Positions 57,339 through 64,000 of a stretch of 64,000 bases of DNA are shown here, piece after piece. Every line of letters begins with the position of its first letter. Within the stretch, counting starts at the first letter, position 1. Position numbers and translations under genes: made by a program. The DNA is from Ascochyta rabiei (Eukaryota; Ascomycota; Dothideomycetes; Pleosporales; Didymellaceae), in contig NC_082411.1 of NCBI RefSeq assembly GCF_004011695.2, positions 1,031,001 through 1,095,000 of the forward strand. Reading direction: 5' to 3'. Under the pieces are notes generated by a model. The model worked only from the letters and a program-made list of their open reading frames with translations. It was not told where the DNA came from and made no database searches.

Positions 57339-58726
57339 TCATCTGGCATGTCCAAACGAGTGCTTTGGTTCTGCCTCAATAATGTCGCTGTCGTCCCTGC
57401 TATAATTCGTGTTCGATTTGCTCGCCGTGGCATCAGTGCTCCTTTCGTAATCGTCATGTCCAATCTGCTCTCTCGAATCAATGCTCCCGAGGGGTTTCAT
57501 ACCATACACATCCTCTGCTTTTGGGCTGTTTACTGCTCTCTCCGTTATAACGACATCTTGTCCCTCTTCGGCGCCTTTTGTTGATAAACCAAAGTTGAAT
57601 CCCATCGAAGATTGCTTTTTCGAGCCCGTAGTGCGCGAGCCGAACTTCGAAGTCGAAGGGGTATACGGAGTATAGCTTTCGTCGTAGGTTGGGTAGTCTG
57701 AGTTGAATGATGGGAACAAGATGCGGAATAAACCCTTAGTGGCTGGGGCGCAAGCCGTGATGATATGGACGGCGGGCTCAGCGATGGAGATGACAATGCC
57801 AATATCCCAGGTTCGGTCGAGATTGGTGGGTGCAACGCGGTAATAGTACACTATGAGACGGCCGACAGACACCCCTGTGGCGCTATTTGTAGGTTAGCAT
57901 CTTCAAGCCACAACATCAACGACGAGCGACTTACATCCAGCCCATACTCATTACACCAACGACAAGCATCTTTGTCTTGACGCTCATCTGCAAATTCCAA
58001 ACCATGAGAGTGGGTATAGGGATGATGACCATGTCCATGAATATGCTGAGCGCGCAACTTGAGAGAACAAAAGCTCGAGAATCAATACAGGTCCCCCCTT
58101 TGACCAGAACATTACCATCAGCGTCATATTGATCCATCTCAGGGCGTAGCCAGGTATATCGTACAGGGTCACACTGTAATATATTCCCTAGTGTAGTTCC
58201 GACCGTATATCCAATGTTCAACCAGACTGGGATACAAGGTCAGCATCCAGAGGTAGGCAAACGACTTGACAGAACGCAACTTACAGACTATGTACAGTGA
58301 TACTCGGATGCGCCGGCGGTTGTCCTTCATACGGAACAGGAACATGATGATACTTGCTCTGACGGCACACATCAGTGGGTGATAGAACATCTGCACTGCG
58401 AAACTCCATTTCAGTGCGGTGATCTTCTCTGCAACGGTCTGCTTGGGAAGATCGTGAACATGATATCCAGTACCGCTCACTAACACATCTGTACGAGTCA
58501 GTATAAGCAGATCCCACGACCTTGTAGAGAACGTACATTTGTACACTGTCAAGGTCTGGCCCAATAGTAGTAGCGTTGCCAGTAAGATCAAGTGATCATC
58601 CCATCCGAAGTTTCGACTCAAGTAGCGAGAGTAGGTCCGTAACACGACAAAGATTGTCGAAAGAACAGGAAAGAAGCATATCATCACGAGAGCCTCATTT
58701 TGACGGCTCGCAACCATGCTGTGCAT
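57339..58726 (-). CDS. Fungal rhodopsin-domain seven-helix membrane protein
   Basis: Four exons: 58726-58537, 58479-58285, 58226-57935 and 57882-57339, with introns of 57, 58 and 52 nt, giving 406 residues. The start is MHSMVASRQNEAL. The family (also called integral membrane or PTH11-related rhodopsin-domain proteins) has seven transmembrane helices and is very common in filamentous ascomycetes. Signatures seen are LRTYSRYLSRNFGWDDHLIL, FYHPLMCAVRASIIMFLFR, QCDPVRYTWLRPEMDQYD with CIDSRAFVLSSCALSIFMD, PIPTLMVWNLQMSVKTKMLV, and WDIGIVISIAEPAVHIITAC. The C-terminal 130 residues are a Ser/Thr/Asp-rich cytosolic tail. Ligand and function are unknown. It lacks an N-terminal CFEM cysteine domain. 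Confidence 0.9.
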
Positions 58727-60073
58727 GAATCTCTCGGGAAATCAATGCTCAACGGCCAGCAGATGCGTAGTTGAGTTCGACAGTGATTAATGTATGGGCG
58801 TGGACCGACTCTTCGAGCAACTGCTGCGACGGGGAACCGGATGGCAACCCTAAAGTGAGGCCGCCCAGTGGTGATGTACACTGCGCGAACTGTTTTGGTC
58901 AATGACAGGAACGTCGTAGGGAAGAAAGGCACTCACTTCCGATATTTGCGTCACTCCACTACAGTACTTCGTCAGGACCTTCAATGTGCGTACATGCTCG
59001 CTGCGTGGGACAACTCGTGGTAGCAACTGGCGGAGAATTACTTTGAGGACTTTGGGCGCGCCACGCAGCATTTGGTCGCGGCGTGGCCATTTGCGGGAGT
59101 CCCACCATCTCGAAGCACACCCTTCAGGGATACAAGAGACGTTTTGGTGGTGATCAGGGCTATTCGGGAAATGGCAGTGTTGATCTGTCAAGCGTCTGTC
59201 CTTGGCTGGCCTGTCGGAAGGGGCTAACAATGATTCATGGTCGCAAGTAAGGCCGAGCCGTGCTGATGTTGGTCATAGCAGTAACCAGGTCTTCTGGCCA
59301 TTCGATGGCGCAACTGAGTTTTCCTGAAAACCTGAGCGATGATGCCCAAGGGCCTCGGGGTACTGGGTGGTTGTTTGGATCAAGGTACGGGCGAGCAACA
59401 CGAAAGCTTCCTTCCTTCACATCGCCGTACAATATTACACGTCGCCGTCACACTCAGGTCGAAAAGGCATGCTCTCAATTCAGTGTCCGTGATGTGTTCT
59501 CGAAACCAGGCACAGTGCGCAATCCTGCTTTACGCGTGCGCACATGCATGCATGAACCTTGACACTCGCCCTACATATTGAAGGTGCCCTGCAACTTTCG
59601 GGATGTTCATTCCGTCTTGCTGGCTCAAGGGGACGAGGATCCACCTACGCGCGAGTCAAAGACTGTCTCCCGGACGGCCCCTTGCCCGTTCCGTACACAT
59701 CCCGACGCGGGGAACAGCTGCCGTCCTGGCCAAACCTCTTCACAGGCCCTCTATTTCGGGCTTCCACGCGTTCTGTAAAGATCGTCTCGCACAATGATTC
59801 GCATGTGGGGCATCGAGCTAGTTCACGACATGCCACAAGTGGGCCAATTGACCAGCAATTTGCCGCGGCGAGCGCCCTTCAAGTGATCGAACAGCGCGAT
59901 GACCGGCTCCTACTTTTAATCATTGCAAAACTGTGAGGGTAGCGGGCACTTGCAAAGACATCCGGAGCCGTTGCGTTGGTAAGTCACAACTCGACTAGAC
60001 AACGACCGGTCATCAGCTAACGGGGACTGGTAGTCAGTGACTTGTTGATCGTGATCACGACGGGAAGACTACC
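58727..60073. other. Intergenic region between divergent genes
   Basis: About 1.35 kb between the start of the rhodopsin-domain gene and the start of the FAD oxidase gene. It contains both promoters. Open frames in it are short and not recognisable. Confidence 0.5.
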
Positions 60074-61968
60074 ATGGCACCATCTACGATTTGGCTCACA
60101 GCAGTCTTGGCTGCTTCGTCAAGCGCTTCACCGTTGCTGACTCGGCGGGACCTTGACGTGCTAGCAGAGGCTGATCTTGAGGGTATCACCTCATCTGTGA
60201 AGAGTCTCTTCCTTCAAAGCTCAGGAGCACCCAAGAACGAGACCTCTCGATGCAAGGTCTACCCAGGCGATGCTGCATGGCCGTCAGACGAGGCATGGTC
60301 GCAGCTGAACAAGCTGACCGACAACCGCCTGCTTTCAAGACCTACACCTCTCGCTGCTGTCTGCTACCCCTCTCATCCGGACTATGATGCAGAGCAGTGT
60401 GCGACCTACTCGGCGACATGGACCCAATCGTACACGCATATGCACGATCCTATCGAGATGATGTCTCCGGTCGCACAGGGTATGACTTGTACTGCGCCAG
60501 TCATCTTCGACAGTCACAACTGCACTCGAGGAGGGTTTCCTGCTTACGTCGTCAACGCCACAGAGCCAAAGCATGTTCAGCTCGCCGTCAACTTCGCCAG
60601 GAACTCAGGCGTCAGGCTCGTTGTCAAGAACACCGGCCATGACTTCCTCGGTAAGAGTGGTGGCAAGGACGCTTTGAGCATCTGGACACACTACATGAAG
60701 GATATTGAGTATATCGAAGAGTACGCAGATGGTGAGCTTGGCTACTCTGGTCCTGCGTTCAAAGCTGGCACTGGTGTGCAGGCCTTTGAAATCTACAAGG
60801 CTGCAGATGAGAAAGGCAGGGTTGTTGTTGGTGGAGAGGGCGAGACAGTTGGTGTTATGGGGGGCTACATTCAAGGAGGTGAGTTCAGAGCATATGATTG
60901 TTCTTCGACATGCTAACGATTCAAGGTGGCCACTCGCCGCTGACTGGTCTATATGGTACTGGCGCTGACAACGTGCTTGCCTTCGAGGTCGTCACTGCCG
61001 ACGGCGAGTTTGTCGTAGCCAACTCAACCTCGCATACTGATCTCTTCTGGGCGCTCCGTGGCGGAGGAGGCAGCACTTTCGGTGTTGCAACGTCTGTCAC
61101 TGTCAAGGCTCATCCCGACCTTCCCGTGACGGCCTCGCGCTTCAGCTTCTCGTCCAAGCAGACGGGCAACGAGACGTTCTGGTCTGCGATCCGCTCCTAC
61201 CTCGACATCAACATTGCAAACGCGGACGCAGGAACGTACACTTACTGGATGATTATCCCGTCGAACGGCTCCTTCACCTTCCAGTTCTCTCCTTTCTTCG
61301 CACCAAACAAGACGCTTGATGAAGCCACCGCTCTCTTGCAACCCTGGTTCAACAAGCTTGACAGCCTGAACATCACCTACGCGCCCAACATCACCCACTT
61401 CGACACATACTACTCCGCCTGGCGCTCTTCATTCCCTCTCGAGTCGGTCCAGAAAGCCAACGTCGCCACCGCCTCACGACTGTTCCCTCGCGCCAACTTC
61501 GTGACGACAGAGAAGCGTCAAGAGCTATATGAGAACATCCGCTCCTCCAGTGAGAAGGGCCGCGTGCAAGTGCACTTCAACATGCAGGCCAAATCGAACA
61601 GCGACAACGCCGTCAACTCGCACTGGCGGCCCCTCGTCTCCTTCTCCATGCAGTCTGTGCGCTGGCCCATCAACAGCACGGCGGAAGAGATCCTGCAGAT
61701 ACGCAAGGAGTTCCAGGAAGTGGACATGCAGAAGTGGCGCGACATCAGCCCTGGCGCGGGGAGCTACCTCGCCGAGGCGGACAGACTGGAGCCCGACTTT
61801 GGCCCGGCGTTCTGGGGCGACAAGTACCCGCGGCTGCAGGCGTTGAAGAGCCAGCTGGACCCGCAGGACGTGTTTTTCGCCACGACGGGCGTCGGCAGCG
61901 AGCGGTGGAGGGTGGAGAGCGTCGACGGGCTGCCGAACGAGAACGGCAAGCTGTGTCGGGTTGAGTAA
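60074..61968 (+). CDS. Secreted FAD-linked oxidoreductase (BBE / 6-hydroxy-D-nicotine oxidase-like)
   Basis: Two exons: 60074-60878 and 60926-61968, with a 47-nt intron, giving 615 residues. A signal peptide (MAPSTIWLTAVLAASSSASP) and many N-glycosylation sites indicate secretion. The family oxidises alcohols, sugars or alkaloid-like compounds with covalently held FAD. The PCMH-type FAD domain shows PAYVVNATEPKHVQLAVNFA, VVKNTGHDFLGKSGG and GGHSPLTGLYGTGADNVLAF, then DLFWALRGGGGSTFGVATSV. The C-terminus carries a BBE-like segment (FGPAFWGDKYPRLQALKSQL, DPQDVFFATTGVGSERW). All sections are intact. The substrate cannot be deduced; no biosynthetic cluster surrounds it. Confidence 0.92.
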
Positions 61969-62719
61969 CCGCGCTTCATGTTGTGATTTTTTTCTTTTTT
62001 TCTTTTTCTTCTTCTTCTTCTTCTTCTTCTACTTCTACTCTTCTACACTTTTTCACTGTCGATCATGTATGCCTCTACCCCCGTCATGTTAGCACAGAGG
62101 TGCTAAGTAGCTCACACCCCTTTTCAGAAATAGACAATCCTAATCCTCTCTCTAGCGAGTATCAGCCTATGCTCCGTCCTCTTTTTACCTACCAAAGCAC
62201 CCAAACATGGCAACAACACGAGACATGATGTGTTGGGAGTGAGTGCTACGAGTGATTTCGTGACCACGTTCGCGGGATGATCGGTAGTTGTACTAGAGTT
62301 GATGTTGTGTAAAAGCGAGACAAGGTGTCACAAGATGCAAACGAGAGGAAAAGTAACTTTGATCAAAACCATGGATGATGTCTGTATTCGGTTCGGCCGT
62401 GGATCACCAGCTTTTTCTATCCACGCTAGTCCGCCACACCCACTCGGATGCCATCTGATAACGACGCACGATATCACTCCGTGTGCCATCCACTCCGCAT
62501 GCTATCCGCGCGATGTAAAATCTCTCCTGCTCCGCGCATACGTAGACTGATATCTAACTTTTTTTTCGCGCGCTTCGTGTCAACTTTTCCCGTGGTGGTG
62601 ATGAGCGCGGCCAATAGCAAGACGACAAGACAAGGAAGAGAGAAACGCCGGTGCTGACCCAAGAAATTTACACAAAGGGCAATGTACAAAGGAAGAAGAG
62701 AAAGGAGCTAGGCTAGGGC
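61969..62719. other. Convergent intergenic region
   Basis: It begins with a polypyrimidine TTC/TTCT tract (about 61986-62042) just after the oxidase stop codon. Otherwise nothing coding is seen up to the ILV2 stop. Confidence 0.55.
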
Positions 62720-64000
62720 TTAGCGACCCGATCTGTCCTTGGTCTGCGCTCTGCGCTTCTTTTGTGTCTCTGCGTTTGTTGTTAGCGACGTTGTTGTGAG
62801 GTGGTGAGAATAGGACGCACCTTCGTCGTACACCAGGAACTCGTGCAGCGCACTTCCTGTGGGTACCATGGGCAGGACGGGAACCTTTTGGTCGGTGACG
62901 ACCTCGAGCAGGGCCGGGCCGTCTGACTCGATCAGCCACTTGAGGTGCTCCTCGAGCTCGTCGGGCTTGATGACACGCTTGGCCTGGACGCCCATGGCGT
63001 CACCCAGCTTGACAAAGTCGGCGTTCTTCTGATGTGTGTGCGAGAAGCGGTCCTCGAAGAAGAGCGTCTGCCATTGCGTGACCATGCCCTGCTCCTCGTT
63101 GTTCAGGACGATGATCTTGACGCCAATGTTGAACTCGGCAGCCGTGGATAGCTCGGTCAGGGTCATGCTAAAGGACGAGTCGCCGTCAATGTCAATGACC
63201 AGGCACTCCGGACGAGCGACCTTGGCACCAATGGCGGCAGGCAGGCCGTAGCCCATGGTACCGAGACCTCCCGAGGTGATCATGGTGCGGGGGTGTGTCC
63301 AGCGGAAGTGCTGTGCGGCCCACATCTGATGCTGTCCGACACCGGTTGTGATGACGGTCTTGTCCTTGATGTGAGCAGTCATGTTGGAGAGCTTCTCGAT
63401 GACGGTCTGGGGCTTGATCATGCCGTTGGCACCCTCCTTCTCGTAGGCCCAGGGGAAGCGCTTCTTCCAGTCGGCAATCTGAGCGAACCACTCGGGCCTC
63501 TCCTTGACGATGTTGACCAGGGGCAGCATCTGGGTCAGGCTGGCACCCACGTCGCCGGCAACGGCCTCGGTGGCCTGGATGACCTTGTTGATGTTCTTGG
63601 GCATAATCTCAAAGTGGACGATGCCACCGCGGCCTTCGGCGGCAGCGGCCTTTGCGGCGGGCGCAAACTTGGCCACGGCTCCGGTGATGCGGTCGTCGAA
63701 ACGAGCGCCCAGGGCGAGGATCAGGTCGGCTTCCTGCATGGCCATGTTGGCGTAGGCGGAGCCGTGCATACCCAGCATGTGCAGAGACTTGGGGTCGAGC
63801 TCGTCGAAGCCACCGAGGCCCTGCAGGGTGGTGGTGACGGGGATGTTGGCCTTGTCAGCCAGCTCCTTGAGCAGCTCGGGACCGTTGGGGGTCTGGAGGA
63901 TACCCTGTCCGGCGTAGATGACGGGCTTCTTCGCAATGTTGATCAGGTCGGCGGATCTCCTGATGGAGGCCTCGAGCTGCTTCTTCGACACCTCGCGCGC
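62720..64000 (-). CDS. ILV2: Acetolactate synthase catalytic subunit, 3' part (runs off the right edge)
   Basis: The last exon is 62769-62720; a 51-nt intron (62770-62820) precedes it, and the upstream exon continues beyond 64000. About 409 C-terminal codons are present. The enzyme makes acetolactate and acetohydroxybutyrate from pyruvate in mitochondria, the first common step of branched-chain amino acid synthesis, using ThDP, Mg and FAD. Visible: the middle domain (PVIYAGQGIL, LILALGARFDDRITG), the herbicide-target region (TTGVGQHQMWAAQ..), and the ThDP/Mg motif DIDGDSSFSMTLTEL with NNEEQGMVTQWQ. The C-terminus PMVPTGSALHEFLVYDE joins after the intron to a Lys/Arg-rich end (ETQKKRRAQTKDRSGR). 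Confidence 0.95.
   Translation of the reverse strand, partial: AREVSKKQLEASIRRSADLINIAKKPVIYAGQGILQTPNGPELLKELADKANIPVTTTLQGLGGFDELDPKSLHMLGMHGSAYANMAMQEADLILALGARFDDRITGAVAKFAPAAKAAAAEGRGGIVHFEIMPKNINKVIQATEAVAGDVGASLTQMLPLVNIVKERPEWFAQIADWKKRFPWAYEKEGANGMIKPQTVIEKLSNMTAHIKDKTVITTGVGQHQMWAAQHFRWTHPRTMITSGGLGTMGYGLPAAIGAKVARPECLVIDIDGDSSFSMTLTELSTAAEFNIGVKIIVLNNEEQGMVTQWQTLFFEDRFSHTHQKNADFVKLGDAMGVQAKRVIKPDELEEHLKWLIESDGPALLEVVTDQKVPVLPMVPTGSALHEFLVYDEGASYSHHLTTTSLTTNAETQKKRRAQTKDRSGR

Overview
The window is nuclear DNA of a filamentous ascomycete (Pezizomycotina, probably Dothideomycetes). The evidence is small introns (mostly 46-86 nt) with GTRNGT donors, CTAAC/CTGAC branch sites and YAG acceptors, compact genes on both strands, and typical fungal families (UBC6, SAM50, TFIIF-alpha, BRF1, HMT1-type arginine methyltransferase, RIB5, ILV2, fungal rhodopsin-domain protein, secreted esterases). 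No rRNA, tRNA or CRISPR array was found. Gene models were spliced by eye; nearly all close to an exact multiple of three.

Layout. 0.3-2.7 kb: a low-complexity putative gene and a conserved-looking membrane protein. 3.3-9.1 kb: two divergent paralogs in head-to-tail order on the minus strand that share an N-terminal domain and a phase-2 intron; I recognise no named family. 10.3-12.1 kb: a five-exon MFS hexose transporter. 12.1-14.4 kb: a gene-poor gap with a 45-bp tandem repeat. 14.4-22.8 kb: a housekeeping block (SAM50 divergent from UBC6, then TFIIF-alpha divergent from a Cid1-type nucleotidyltransferase). 23.4-25.3 kb: a secreted type-B carboxylesterase.

About 27.05-33.55 kb is a Helitron rolling-circle transposon on the minus strand. 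Its RepHel gene has a short zinc-finger-like first exon, then a long exon carrying the HUH Rep domain and a PIF1-type helicase. It is inactivated or recoded at two points: an odd-length 11-G run and a single in-frame TAG. Downstream is an intact four-exon cargo gene encoding a cysteine-rich (DUF3716-like), Ala/Lys-rich protein. The element lies immediately upstream of an intact kinesin gene (33.7-36.1 kb).

36.5-49.9 kb: arginine methyltransferase with two micro-exons, an unrecognised fungal five-exon gene, riboflavin synthase divergent from a class III CoA-transferase, a PHD-finger protein with an in-frame stop followed by a clearly coding-like 49-codon tail, TFIIIB subunit BRF1, and a small acidic nuclear-type protein with an unusually long first intron. 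51.3-62.0 kb is more accessory: a poorly preserved membrane protein, a rhamnogalacturonan acetylesterase, a cytochrome P450 pseudogene, a fungal rhodopsin-domain membrane protein and a secreted FAD-linked oxidase. The right edge holds the 3' part of acetolactate synthase (ILV2).

The most interesting items are the Helitron with its spliced cargo gene, the paralog pair at 3-9 kb, and the in-frame TAG in the PHD gene.
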